Shown: positions 50,792 through 59,022, numbered from the stretch's first letter. The stretch: DNA of 64,000 nt from JAJZGK01 sp035538795 (GCA_035538795.1 DATLJS010000020.1:124001-188000), one strand, 5' to 3'. A program made the numbers and translations. The notes: generated by a model not told the origin, from the letters alone.

Positions 50792-51799
50792 TTACTGCCT
50801 CGCAGCGCCGATGATGGTGTCGAACAGGCCGCCGTCGGAGAAGTGGGTCTTTTGCGCCACCTTCCAGCCGCCCACCGCCTCGATGGTGAACAGGCTGACC
50901 GCCGGGAATTCCGCGGCATGCCTCTTGGCGACGTCGGGATCACGCGGGCGGTAGTGGTTGCGGGCGGCGATCTCCTGACCCTCGGGGCTGTAGAGATACT
51001 TCAGGTACTCTTCCGAAATGGCGCGGGTGTTGTGCTTGTCGACGTTCTTGTCGACCACAGAGACCGGCGGCTCGGCCAGGATCGACAGCGACGGCACGAC
51101 GATCTCGAATTGATCCTTGCCCAGTTCCTGCACCGACAGGATAGCCTCGTTCTCCCAAGCCAGCAGGACGTCGCCCAGGCCGCGCTGAACAAAGGTGGTG
51201 GTGGCGCCGCGGGCGCCGGAATCCAGCACCGGCACGTTCTTGAACAGCGCCGTCAGGTACTCCTTCGCCTTGCCTTCGTCCTTGTTGTACTTGTTCAGAG
51301 CGTAGCCCCAAGCCGCCAGATAGTTCCAGCGCGCCCCGCCCGAAGTCTTCGGATTGGGGGTGATCACCGACACGCCCGGCTTGGTCAGGTCGTCCCAGTC
51401 CTTGATGTGCTTCGGATTGCCCTTGCGCACCAGAAAGACGATGGTCGAGGTGTAGGGCGTGCTGGCATAGGGCAGACGGTTCTGCCAGTCGGCGGGGATC
51501 AGGCCAGCCTTTTCGGAAATGGCGTCGACGTCGTAAGCCAGACCCAGCGTCACCACGTCGGCGGGCGAACCGTCGATCACCGAACGGGCCTGAGCCCCCG
51601 AACCGCCGTGGGACTGGTTGATCTTCACGGTTTCGCCGGTCTTGGCCTTCCAGTACTTGGCGAAAGCCTGATTGTAGTCCTGGTACAGCTCGCGGGTCGG
51701 ATCGTAGCTGACGTTCAACAGCGTGGTGTCGGCCAGCACAGGGCCGGAGAACAAAGCCCCGGCGATGGCGATGGCGGCGATGCGGGTGGTAAAGGTCAT
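50792..51799 (-). CDS. sbp: Periplasmic sulfate-binding protein
   Basis: A 335-residue exported solute receptor. The N-terminus is a signal peptide (about 1-24, cleavage near PVLADTT). The mature start LLNVSYDPTRELYQDYNQAF and QSHGGSGAQARSVIDG are hallmarks of Sbp/CysP proteins, followed by ADVVTLGLAYDVDAI and LIPADWQNRLPYASTPYTST. Sulfate is the likely ligand, with thiosulfate possible. The ATG at 51799 has AGGAT at suitable spacing; an ATG at 51808 sits on top of that site. It is the first gene of the importer operon. Confidence 0.94.
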   Translation of the reverse strand: MTFTTRIAAIAIAGALFSGPVLADTTLLNVSYDPTRELYQDYNQAFAKYWKAKTGETVKINQSHGGSGAQARSVIDGSPADVVTLGLAYDVDAISEKAGLIPADWQNRLPYASTPYTSTIVFLVRKGNPKHIKDWDDLTKPGVSVITPNPKTSGGARWNYLAAWGYALNKYNKDEGKAKEYLTALFKNVPVLDSGARGATTTFVQRGLGDVLLAWENEAILSVQELGKDQFEIVVPSLSILAEPPVSVVDKNVDKHNTRAISEEYLKYLYSPEGQEIAARNHYRPRDPDVAKRHAAEFPAVSLFTIEAVGGWKVAQKTHFSDGGLFDTIIGAARQ

Positions 51800-51946
51800 G
51801 GTCGTCATCCTGATCAATGAGAAACGGCGTGCGGAAACTGGCTCCCGAAGCGGGTCGCCGACCCGCGACATCGGACCAAGGCATTGACGAAACTGCATAT
51901 TCCCATCATCACGCCCCCATTTCGCATATTTGTCTAGTGATTTAAT

Positions 51947-51987
51947 CTGATTTATCAGTACACGCATGTAATCTAGTGGTCAACCAC
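51947..51987. promoter_or_regulatory. Two 5-2-5 palindromes upstream of sbp
   Basis: CTGATTTATCAG (51947-51958) and GTGGTCAACCAC (51976-51987) are both perfect 12-bp palindromes, 148-190 bp upstream of sbp in AT-rich DNA. They are candidate operators for sulfur control but do not share a sequence. Confidence 0.35.
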
Positions 51988-52123
51988 ATTTCAAACATTC
52001 CAGTGGATAAATGGACAATATCTTGGACGCCCCCGCCTTTGGTTAGGACATGATCACAACGCCCCTTCTCCGCACCCCACCCTTGACGTAAGACCTGTTC
52101 CGCTGTTTGTTTGGCGTTTCGGA

Positions 52124-52147
52124 CCAAAGGGCCCGTAGGGCCTTTGG
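52124..52147 (+). repeat. Hairpin in the leader of the TrpX-like importer gene
   Basis: CCAAAGG (52124-52130) pairs with CCTTTGG (52141-52147), and inside it CCC pairs with GGG around a GTA loop, leaving one bulged G. The hairpin ends about 26 bp before the start codon and lacks a T-tract, so it may affect translation or message stability. Confidence 0.5.
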
Positions 52148-52173
52148 CCGGTAACGATCTGGGGATGACACAC

Positions 52174-53154
52174 ATGCATCTTTCGCGTTTTTCCTCGGCC
52201 CTGCTGGCCGCCGCCGCCGCCGTGGCGCTGCTGTCGTCGCAGCCTGCCGCCGCCGCCGATCAGAAGGTCGTGAAGATCACGGCTATCGTCGAACATCCGG
52301 CGCTGGACGCCTGCCGCAAGGGCGCGCTTGAAGAGCTGGCCGCCGAGGGCTTCGTCGAAGGCAAAAATCTGTCGGTCGAGTTCCAGAGCGCCCAGGGCGA
52401 CGTCGGCACCGCCGGCCAGATCGCCAAGAAATTCGTCGGCGACAATCCGGACGTGATCGTCGCCATCGCCACGCCTTCGGCCCAGGCCGCCGTGGCCGCC
52501 GCCCATGGCGGCGTTCCCGTCGTCTTCTCGGCGGTGTCCGACCCCATGGGCGCCAAGCTGGTCAGCGACATGAACAAGCCGGGCGCCAACGTCACCGGCG
52601 TCACCGACCGCCTGCCGCTGGAAAAGCATCTGGCGATGATGAAAGAGGTGGTTCCCAGCCTCAAGACCCTGGGCGTGCTGTTCAATCCCGGCGAAGCCAA
52701 CTCGGTGTCCGAGGTCAACCGCCTGAAGATGATCGCCAAGGAACAGGGCGTCACCGTCGTCGAAGGCCCGGCCCCCGACAGCAACAGCGTGCTGGGCGCC
52801 GCCCGCAGTCTGGTCGGCAAGGTCGACGCCATCTACACCCCCACAGACAACACCGTGGTGTCGTCGCTGGAATCGGTGGTCAAGGTCGGCATCGACGCCA
52901 AGCTGCCGGTGTTCGCCGGCGACACCGGCTCGGTTCCGCGCGGCGCCATCGCCGCCGTGGGCTTCAATTATTACGACGTCGGCCGTCAGACCGGCAAGAT
53001 CGTCGGGCGCATCCTGAAGGGCGAGAAGCCCGCCAACATCGGCGTCGAAGGCGTGGACAAGACCGAATTGTCGGTCAATCCCGGCAGCGCCGCCAAGATG
53101 GGCGTGACCCTTCCCGACGCTCTGCTCAAGAGCGCCAAGGAAACCGTGAAGTAA
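52174..53154 (+). CDS. ABC transporter substrate-binding protein (ABC_sub_bind, TrpX-like)
   Basis: A 326-residue periplasmic receptor with a clear signal peptide (about 1-28, ending PAAAA). The mature protein has TAIVEHPALDACRKGALEELAAEGF, QIAKKFVGDNPDVIVAIATPSAQAA, VVFSAVSDPMGAKLV, LGVLFNPGEANSV, TPTDNTVVSSLESVV and GFNYYDVGRQTGKIV, the signature of the ABC_sub_bind (DUF534) family. Members linked to aromatic amino acids are called TrpX, but ligands vary. The ATG at 52174 is spaced 8 bases from GGGG; ATG 52165 lies over that site. It is the first gene of a three-gene importer operon. Confidence 0.9.
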   Translation: MHLSRFSSALLAAAAAVALLSSQPAAAADQKVVKITAIVEHPALDACRKGALEELAAEGFVEGKNLSVEFQSAQGDVGTAGQIAKKFVGDNPDVIVAIATPSAQAAVAAAHGGVPVVFSAVSDPMGAKLVSDMNKPGANVTGVTDRLPLEKHLAMMKEVVPSLKTLGVLFNPGEANSVSEVNRLKMIAKEQGVTVVEGPAPDSNSVLGAARSLVGKVDAIYTPTDNTVVSSLESVVKVGIDAKLPVFAGDTGSVPRGAIAAVGFNYYDVGRQTGKIVGRILKGEKPANIGVEGVDKTELSVNPGSAAKMGVTLPDALLKSAKETVK

Positions 53155-53163
53155 AGACAACGA

Positions 53164-53190
53164 GGAGCGGAACGGTTACAAAGCCGCTCC
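53164..53190 (+). repeat. Intercistronic hairpin after the binding-protein gene
   Basis: GGAGCGG (53164-53170) and CCGCTCC (53184-53190) form a 7-bp stem right after the receptor stop codon and before the permease gene. Such stems commonly protect the 3' end of the abundant receptor message. Confidence 0.55.
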
Positions 53191-53213
53191 GCCATCCCCA
53201 GGAATTTTCGAAT

Positions 53214-54113
53214 ATGAGTGCCATCGCCTTTTTCGGAGCCATCGAGTCCGGCCTGCTGTTCGGCCTGGTGGCTCTGGGCGTTTTCATCAGCTTCCGCGTT
53301 CTGGAATTTCCCGACCTGACCGTGGACGGCAGCCTGCCGCTGGGCGCCGCCGTCGCCTCGACCCTGATCGTGCATGGCGTGAACCCCTATCTGTCCACTC
53401 TGATCGCCGTCTTCGCCGGAGCCGCCGCCGGCTTCGTCACCGCCTGGCTGAACGTGCGGCTGAAGATTTTGAACCTGCTGGCCAGCATCCTGACCATGAT
53501 CGCCCTTTACTCGGTCAATCTGCGGATCATGGGCCGCCCCAATCAGGCCCTGTTGGGCGTGGACACCATTTTCACCGGTTTCGAGGCGCTGCACCTGCCC
53601 TACTATCTGACCAGCCTGCTGGTCTACGCCATCGTGGCGGTGGTGGTGATGCTGGCGCTCAACTGGTTCCTGGGCTCGCAGGTGGGCCTTGCCATGCGCG
53701 CCACCGGCGCCAACGCCCGCATGGCCCGCGCCCAGGGCATCAACACTGACCGCATGACCTTGCTGGGCATGGCCATCAGCAACGGCATGGTCGCCCTGGC
53801 CGGCGCCCTGTTCGCCCAATCCCAGGGCGGCGCCGACGTCTCGATGGGCCTGGGCGTCATCGTCGTCGGTCTGGCCGCCGTCATCCTGGGCGAGGCCATC
53901 ATGCCCACCCGCATCCTGTGGATGGCCACCCTGGCCTGTCTATTCGGCTCGATCCTCTATCGGCTAGCGGTCGCCGTGGCGCTAAACGCCTCGTTTATCG
54001 GTCTGCAGGCCCAGGACTTGAAACTCATTACCGCCGTGCTGGTGGCCGTGGCCATGACCCTGCCGACCATGCGCAGCAAGTTCGCGTTGCGAAAGCTGGG
54101 AGGAAAGGCATGA
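53214..54113 (+). CDS. ABC transporter permease (TrpY-like)
   Basis: A 299-residue inner-membrane permease of the branched-chain/ribose permease superfamily with eight or more membrane segments. GVFISFRVLEFPDLTVDGSL near the N-terminus and GLAMRATGANARMARAQGINTD in the cytoplasmic coupling loop are typical of the partners of ABC_sub_bind receptors. The gene is 59 bp after the receptor gene, and its stop overlaps the ATPase start (ATGA). Confidence 0.9.
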   Translation: MSAIAFFGAIESGLLFGLVALGVFISFRVLEFPDLTVDGSLPLGAAVASTLIVHGVNPYLSTLIAVFAGAAAGFVTAWLNVRLKILNLLASILTMIALYSVNLRIMGRPNQALLGVDTIFTGFEALHLPYYLTSLLVYAIVAVVVMLALNWFLGSQVGLAMRATGANARMARAQGINTDRMTLLGMAISNGMVALAGALFAQSQGGADVSMGLGVIVVGLAAVILGEAIMPTRILWMATLACLFGSILYRLAVAVALNASFIGLQAQDLKLITAVLVAVAMTLPTMRSKFALRKLGGKA

Positions 54114-54904
54114 TCGCCGTCGACGACGTTCACGTCACCTTCAATCCCGGAACCGCCATCGAAACCCGTGCGTTGCAGGGGCTGGATCTGCATATTCCCG
54201 CCGGCCAGTTCGTCACGGTGATCGGCTCCAACGGCGCCGGCAAGTCCACCATGCTGGGCGTGCTGTCGGGCGAAACCATTCCCGCCAAGGGCAAGATTTC
54301 CATCGACGAGCAGGACGTCACCACCTGGACCACGCCCAAGCGGGCCGGGCTGGTGGCCCGCGTCTTCCAAGACCCCATGGCCGGCACCTGCGAGGCGCTG
54401 ACCATCGAGGAGAACATGGCCCTGGCCGCCGCCCGCGGCCACAGCCGCGGCCTGTCCCGCGCCGTCGCCCACGACCTGCGCGGCCTGTTCGCCGAACGTC
54501 TGGCCAGCCTGGGCCTGGGCCTGGAAAAGCGCCTGAAGGACCGCATGGGCCTGCTGTCCGGCGGACAGCGTCAGGCCATCACCCTGGTGATGGCGACGCT
54601 CAATCCCATGAAAATTCTGCTGCTGGACGAACATACCGCCGCGCTCGATCCCAAGACCGCCGCCTTCGTCATGGAACTGACCGACGCCATCGTGCGCAAG
54701 GGCTGCCTGACCACATTGATGGTCACTCACTCCATGCGTCAGGCTTTGGATTACGGCGACCGTACCGTCATGCTGCACGGCGGCAAGGTGGTGCTGGACG
54801 TGTCGGGCAGCGACCGCCAGGGACTGAAGGTCGAAGACCTGATGCACATGTTCACCAAGGTGCGCGGCGAAGAAATCGACGACGACAAGCTGATCCTGGG
54901 CTGA
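54110..54904 (+). CDS. ABC transporter ATP-binding protein (TrpZ-like)
   Basis: A 264-residue ATPase. Walker A is VIGSNGAGKSTMLG, the Q-loop RVFQDPMAGTCEALTIEENM, the signature LLSGGQRQAITLVMA, Walker B ILLLDEHTAALDPK and the H-loop LMVTHSMRQALDYG. The DEHTAALDP variant with Thr-Ala-Ala is typical of this importer group. The ATG at 54110 overlaps the permease stop. It completes the receptor-permease-ATPase set. Confidence 0.92.
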   Translation: MIAVDDVHVTFNPGTAIETRALQGLDLHIPAGQFVTVIGSNGAGKSTMLGVLSGETIPAKGKISIDEQDVTTWTTPKRAGLVARVFQDPMAGTCEALTIEENMALAAARGHSRGLSRAVAHDLRGLFAERLASLGLGLEKRLKDRMGLLSGGQRQAITLVMATLNPMKILLLDEHTAALDPKTAAFVMELTDAIVRKGCLTTLMVTHSMRQALDYGDRTVMLHGGKVVLDVSGSDRQGLKVEDLMHMFTKVRGEEIDDDKLILG

Positions 54905-54940
54905 CGCCCCCGTTCGCAACTCATAAAAAAGAGAGAAACG

Positions 54941-55291
54941 ATGACCGACGACATGCGTTGCCCCCAGTGCGGCTCCGAAAACGCCTATCATGACGGCAGC
55001 CTGTGGAACTGCCCCGACTGCGGCCACGAATGGAACCCCGATGCCGCCGGCGCCGAAACCGCCGCCGAAGACGGCGTGCGCGACGCCAACGGCAATCCCC
55101 TGGCCGACGGCGACAGCGTCAGCGTCATCAAGGATCTGAAGGTCAAGGGGTCATCGCTGGTGGTCAAGGGCGGCACCAAGGTGAAAAACATCCGCCTGAT
55201 CGCCGACGCCGTCGACGGCCACAACATCGCCTGCAAGATCGACGGCATCGGCGCCATGAACCTGAAGTCCGAGTTCGTCAAAAAGGCCTAA
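54941..55291 (+). CDS. phnA: PhnA/YjdM-family zinc-ribbon protein
   Basis: A 116-residue protein with an N-terminal zinc ribbon, MRCPQCGSEN and WNCPDCGHEW, followed by the PhnA domain: DANGNPLADGDSVSVIKDLKVKGSS, VVKGGTKVKNIRL and CKIDGIGAMNLKSEFVKK. Despite the historical name, the function is not phosphonoacetate hydrolysis and remains unclear. A GAGAGA site precedes the ATG. It follows the importer by 36 bp and could be read through. Confidence 0.93.
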   Translation: MTDDMRCPQCGSENAYHDGSLWNCPDCGHEWNPDAAGAETAAEDGVRDANGNPLADGDSVSVIKDLKVKGSSLVVKGGTKVKNIRLIADAVDGHNIACKIDGIGAMNLKSEFVKKA

Positions 55292-55386
55292 AAGCCTGCG
55301 TGGGAGGCTTGCCTCCCACTCCCTCCATTCCATTTATGCAATACACTGGAAGCTCCGCCGGCACGGCGATTGAGGGACTGTCACAA

Positions 55387-56157
55387 ATGCCCATGGAACT
55401 ATCTTCACAGATCATCGGTGAAGGCGAACCTCTGATCATTCTGCACGGCCTGTTCGGGTCGGCCCGCAACTGGGGCGGCATCTGCCGAGCTCTGAGCGAC
55501 ATCCGTCAGGTCCACGCCCTGGATCTGCGCAATCACGGCGCGTCCCCCTGGTCGGCGGAAATGACCTATGAGGCCATGGCCGAGGACGTGGCCGAGTACA
55601 TCATCAGGCGCGGCCTGGCGCCCTGCGACCTGCTGGGCCATTCCATGGGCGGCAAGACCGCCATGCAGCTGGCTCTGATCCAGCCCGAGCTGCTGGAACG
55701 CCTGATCGTGGTCGATATCGCCCCAGTCAGCTATGTCCGCGAAAGCTATCCCGAGTATGTCGACGCCATGAAGCGGGTGGACCTGAGCCGCACCACCCGC
55801 CGGGCCGAGATCGACGCGCAACTGGCCCCGGTCATCACCGACGATTCCCTGCGGGCCTTCCTGTTGCAGAATCTGATCAGCGAACACGGCCATTTCCGCT
55901 GGCGCATCAATCTGGACGGCATCGGCCCCAATCTGCCGGGCATCATTGCCTTCCCCGAGCATCACGGCGGTTTTTCCGGTCCCACCACCTTCCTGGCCGG
56001 CGAGCGTTCGGACTATATCCGCCCCCGCGACGAAGCGGCCATGAAGCGGCTTTTTCCCCATTGCAAACTGATCGAGATCGGCGCTTCCGGGCACTGGCCA
56101 CACGCCGAACAGCCCGAGAAATTCCTCAAACTGGTGCGGTCGGCGCTAACCGCATGA
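55387..56157 (+). CDS. Alpha/beta hydrolase (YbfF-like esterase)
   Basis: A 256-residue alpha/beta-hydrolase-fold esterase. ILHGLFGSARNWGGI has the oxyanion-hole HG motif, DLRNHGASPW follows strand 4, the nucleophile Ser is in LLGHSMGGKTAM, and the catalytic His in GASGHWPHAEQPEKF; the acid is probably in the FLAGERSDYI loop. The closest recognised type is YbfF, with unknown physiological acyl substrate. The start is the ATG at 55387 after GGGAC; ATG 55393 is an alternative. Its stop overlaps the next gene's start (ATGA). Confidence 0.88.
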   Translation: MPMELSSQIIGEGEPLIILHGLFGSARNWGGICRALSDIRQVHALDLRNHGASPWSAEMTYEAMAEDVAEYIIRRGLAPCDLLGHSMGGKTAMQLALIQPELLERLIVVDIAPVSYVRESYPEYVDAMKRVDLSRTTRRAEIDAQLAPVITDDSLRAFLLQNLISEHGHFRWRINLDGIGPNLPGIIAFPEHHGGFSGPTTFLAGERSDYIRPRDEAAMKRLFPHCKLIEIGASGHWPHAEQPEKFLKLVRSALTA

Positions 56158-56408
56158 GCAAGGAACAGCCCAACAATCCGCTGCACGGCCTGACCTTGGA
56201 AAACATCCTGACCCAGCTTTACGACCATTACGGCTGGGACAAGATGGGCGAACAGGTCAGGATCGCCTGCTTCACCAACAATCCCAGCATGACCTCCAGC
56301 CTGAAGTTTCTGCGTCGGAATCCCTGGGCCCGCGAACGGGTCGAGGAGATGTTCCTGCGCCTGCAGGAGCGCCGCAGGATCTCGGCCGAAAGCAATCCGA
56401 AGGCCTGA
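56154..56408 (+). CDS. VF530-type small DNA-binding protein (DUF2132)
   Basis: An 84-residue protein fully covered by the VF530 domain: NNPLHGLTLENILTQLYDHYGWDKMGEQV, RIACFTNNPSMTSSLKFLRR and PWARERVEEMFLR are its hallmark stretches. The founding Vibrio protein has a fold with DNA-binding features; the cellular role is unknown. It is translationally coupled to the esterase gene by ATGA and followed by a terminator. Confidence 0.92.
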   Translation: MSKEQPNNPLHGLTLENILTQLYDHYGWDKMGEQVRIACFTNNPSMTSSLKFLRRNPWARERVEEMFLRLQERRRISAESNPKA

Positions 56409-56425
56409 CAGGCCTCGACAAAAAA

Positions 56426-56443
56426 GGGGAGCCGAAGCTCCCC
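56426..56443 (+). terminator. Terminator after the VF530 gene
   Basis: GGGGAGC / GCTCCCC stem with CGAA tetraloop, AAAAA before it and TTTT after it. It serves the esterase-VF530 transcript and probably also the convergent iron-related operon. Confidence 0.88.
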
Positions 56444-56468
56444 CTTTTCCTTTTTCCGGATCGGCTCC

Positions 56469-57005
56469 TTAATAGCCGCCCTTCTTGCCGGTGCTGCCGA
56501 CATACGAGAAGTCCCATTCCTGGGTGAAGGACTGCCACCACTGGCCGACGCCGGTTTCCTTGTCGGTGTGGCGATAGAAGCCGTTGGTCACCGGCGGCTC
56601 GAAGGTCATCGAGACATGGTACTTGCCGGGGCCGTCCATCTTGACGTTGCGGCCATAGTGCGGACCGTCGTCGGCCACCATGGGGACCAGCGGGCCTTCG
56701 GACTTGAAGTCGCTGCCTTCCTTGGTCAACACGTAATGCACGGTCAGGTAAGGCACCCACTCGCCGGCGCCGAAGCCGTTGGGATTGCCCTTCAGAGCGT
56801 GCACATCGGCTTCCAGATGGATGTCGGCGTCGTTGGGGCCGCACATCTCGTTGACCGGGTCCATCAGAACGCCCTGCAGATAGACGCCGCCGATGCGCAT
56901 GCCGTTCTTCTCGACGGCCTTGCCGATGGCATGTTCGCCGGCGAAAGCCGGGGCCGAGACGGCCATGGCGGCGGCCAGAACGATGGTGGAAACCAGCTTC
57001 TTCAT
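56469..57005 (-). CDS. Periplasmic P19/FtrA-like iron-binding protein (Tp34 family)
   Basis: A 178-residue exported protein with a signal peptide (about 1-22, cut after AFA). The mature part matches the Tp34/P19 family: GMRIGGVYLQGVLMDP, DADIHLEADVHALKGNPNGFG with the His and Glu metal ligands, WVPYLTVHYVL, GPHYGRNVKMDGPGKYHV and a GWWQSF-like C-terminal segment (VGQWWQSFTQEWDFSYVG). P19/FtrA proteins bind iron and copper in the periplasm and work in ferrous/ferric iron uptake. A GGAG site precedes the ATG at 57005. It is the last gene of a three-gene operon with a polyferredoxin and an Ftr1-domain-like protein, but no Ftr1 permease is present. Confidence 0.88.
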   Translation of the reverse strand: MKKLVSTIVLAAAMAVSAPAFAGEHAIGKAVEKNGMRIGGVYLQGVLMDPVNEMCGPNDADIHLEADVHALKGNPNGFGAGEWVPYLTVHYVLTKEGSDFKSEGPLVPMVADDGPHYGRNVKMDGPGKYHVSMTFEPPVTNGFYRHTDKETGVGQWWQSFTQEWDFSYVGSTGKKGGY

Positions 57006-57033
57006 AAGAAACACTCCTTGGTTGAACTTGAAA

Positions 57034-58491
57034 TCACAAACCGAAAATGGCCGGAGCCCAGGCGATGCCGACCGCCACACTGCCCAGCAGGCCGGGCAGC
57101 AGCGGCAGCCAGCGCCGTTTGAAGGAAATGCCCTGACGGGCCAGGATGCGGTCGCCCAGCCAGATGCTCCAGATCAACCCCAGCAGGAACATGCCGCCCT
57201 TGATAACATGCCCGGCGGTATCGCCCAGGGGCTCGAACAGCTTGGCCCCCAACCCCACCACCAGGGACACCAGGGCCACCGGGGCATACTGATAGCCCAG
57301 CTCGGTGAAGCCCTGACGAAAACCGGAATCGCCGCCCATCAGGTGCGCCAGCTTCGAGGACAGCGAGGTCAGCGCCCCCAGCAAAGCCGCCATGGCGGCG
57401 CTGCAAGCCAGCATGAACCCGGTGATCATGACGAAATCCAGCCACAGGAAGACCTCCCGTTCGTCGGGGTGGTTGCTGACCAGCCAGGACGGTCCCGGCT
57501 GGCCCAGCCAGAGCCAGTCGTTGTCGATGGCCCATTCGCCCGCCATCTGGCGAAGCAAGTCGTACTGAGGCAGCACAAGCCACAGGAACCCGCCCAGGGC
57601 GATACCGGTGGCCAGGAACAGGAACCACACTTCGACGGCGTTGGCGTGGTGTTCGCGGATATTCTCCACTTCATATCCCGGACGGCGCAGGTCCAGATGG
57701 ATGCCGCCCTTGGCCTGGGGATTGACGCAGCGGAAACATTCGATGCAGTGGCGCGTCTCGGTCTTGCGCGGCAGGTCGATCATGGTTGGGCAAGCGCCGC
57801 GTTCGCTGTAGCCTTCGCCGCCGGGCAGCAGATTGCGCGGCTTGAAATCCACAGCGCCCAAGCGCGAGAACACGCCCAGCAGCAGGCCGATGGGACAGGC
57901 GTGGCGGCACCAGGCCCGCTTTCGGCGGCCATAAAGGAAGCCGGTCAGGACCGCCACCCCCATGGTTCCGCCGAACAGCTCAGCCGCACCCGAGGCATGA
58001 TCGCGCACGCCCAGGGTCTGTCCCAGGATGGTGATGATGAGAAAACTGACGACCGGCGCGCCTTCCCACCGCAGCCAGCGGGGAATGGCCCGCTTCGGCC
58101 CGACGCCGTTGGCCCATTCCGCCGCCGCCCCCATGGGGCAGAGAACGCCGCACCAGGAGCGGCCGGTGAAAATCACCGACAGGAACACCAGGGGGAACCA
58201 CAGCCCCCACAGGGCGTAATTGGCGAAGCTGACATAGTCCGACAACGGCGAAGTCTTGCCGGTGGGTGCCGGCAGGAACAGCGGCACCACGATAATGGCC
58301 AGAAAACCGCCGAACATGGCAAAATGCAAATAGCGCAGACGGTCGCGGTGAGCGACGAAGAAACGTTCGACCCGCGAGGCCACCCCGGACCAGAAACCGG
58401 ATTTTCCCGGCTTCCGCCCATGGCAGCCATGGGGCTGTGCCTTAGACTGGCTTTCCGCCTCGTCGGGCGTCACGGGGCCGCTTGCCGTCAT
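57034..58491 (-). CDS. Membrane-bound polyferredoxin (NapH/FtrD-like 4Fe-4S protein)
   Basis: A 485-residue inner-membrane protein with about ten membrane segments and several iron-sulfur motifs: CGVLCPMGAAAEW, CRHACPIGLLLG and a ferredoxin-type pair CPTMIDLPRKTETRHC and CIECFRCVNP. The CxxxCP elements are shared with NapH, NosR, CcoG and FtrD-type proteins, which move electrons across or within the membrane. Next to a P19-like protein the best analogue is FtrD of the FtrABCD iron-uptake system, where it feeds or drains electrons during iron oxidation. The start overlaps the upstream gene's stop (ATGA); the P19-like gene follows after 28 bp. Confidence 0.85.
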   Translation of the reverse strand: MTASGPVTPDEAESQSKAQPHGCHGRKPGKSGFWSGVASRVERFFVAHRDRLRYLHFAMFGGFLAIIVVPLFLPAPTGKTSPLSDYVSFANYALWGLWFPLVFLSVIFTGRSWCGVLCPMGAAAEWANGVGPKRAIPRWLRWEGAPVVSFLIITILGQTLGVRDHASGAAELFGGTMGVAVLTGFLYGRRKRAWCRHACPIGLLLGVFSRLGAVDFKPRNLLPGGEGYSERGACPTMIDLPRKTETRHCIECFRCVNPQAKGGIHLDLRRPGYEVENIREHHANAVEVWFLFLATGIALGGFLWLVLPQYDLLRQMAGEWAIDNDWLWLGQPGPSWLVSNHPDEREVFLWLDFVMITGFMLACSAAMAALLGALTSLSSKLAHLMGGDSGFRQGFTELGYQYAPVALVSLVVGLGAKLFEPLGDTAGHVIKGGMFLLGLIWSIWLGDRILARQGISFKRRWLPLLPGLLGSVAVGIAWAPAIFGL

Positions 58492-58916
58492 TGCGAAACC
58501 TCGCGGTCGGGTTTGACGTGATCCCGGTCCAGTTTCCTGGCGTCAGCCTTCAAAGCCTTGCGCAGATCGGCCAGCACCTTGTGCATGGCTTTGGGATCGT
58601 TGGAGGCGTCCTCGGCCTTGTGAAACAAATCCTCCACCTCGGTGACCCGCGTCATGCCCAGATGCAGGCGTTCGATGACCTCCATGCGGCTAAGTTCGAA
58701 GATATCGAAATAGGCGCCCTCGACGGTTTCGCGGGCGGTGTCGGCCTGCCCCGCCGCCGCCTGGGCCTCGGCGTCGTCGAAGGCCTTGGAGATGCGTTCG
58801 ACCACCTGCCCCCAATGAGCGGTCTCGGCAGCGGCAACCGGCAAAGGGAACAGCAACATGATCGCGGCGAACCGAACCGCAAGCCAGGACAGGAGAGAGG
58901 AACAGTCAAGCTTCAT
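58488..58916 (-). CDS. Exported helical protein resembling the periplasmic domain of Ftr1 iron permeases
   Basis: A 142-residue protein with a signal peptide (about 1-30, ending VAAAE) and an all-helical mature part. The segment VEGAYFDIFELSRMEVIERL resembles the AYFxxFE..E signature of the N-terminal periplasmic domain found ahead of the membrane part of many bacterial Ftr1 permeases. Here the domain is free-standing. It is the first gene of the operon and its stop overlaps the polyferredoxin start. The frame is open upstream to 59045, but ATG 58916 begins the signal peptide. The similarity is by eye and modest; otherwise it would be called hypothetical. Confidence 0.62.
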   Translation of the reverse strand: MKLDCSSLLSWLAVRFAAIMLLFPLPVAAAETAHWGQVVERISKAFDDAEAQAAAGQADTARETVEGAYFDIFELSRMEVIERLHLGMTRVTEVEDLFHKAEDASNDPKAMHKVLADLRKALKADARKLDRDHVKPDREVSQ

Positions 58917-59005
58917 GCTGTAAACCCTTTGCCGATGCTCAGTGCATTGCCATTGCCTTGAGGCAATCCCGACGCAAGCGCCGTTGGGTTGAACGATAAG
59001 CCCGA

Positions 59006-59022
59006 TTGCAAACCGTTTGCAA
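59006..59022. promoter_or_regulatory. 17-bp perfect palindrome (candidate operator) between the iron-related operon and Mic60
   Basis: TTGCAAACCGTTTGCAA is an exact 8-1-8 palindrome, 90 bp upstream of the Ftr1-domain-like gene. The half-site CGTTTGCA recurs at 59037-59044, preceded by TGAGAATCG. A repressor such as Fur or another iron-responsive dimer is a possible ligand. Confidence 0.5.

Larger units (their letters stand above)
51800..52173. other. Divergent control region between sbp and the TrpX-like importer
   Basis: This 374-bp region contains the promoters of two divergent ABC-importer operons. On the sbp side two 12-bp palindromes are present (51947-51958 and 51976-51987). On the other side is a GC-rich hairpin at 52124-52147. 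No gene was seen. Confidence 0.6.

Noticed and set aside
49808..51820. A 670-codon + strand open frame over cysW, cysT and sbp
   Set aside because: It crosses three well-supported genes on the other strand and shows only low-complexity His/Gln/Arg-rich sequence.
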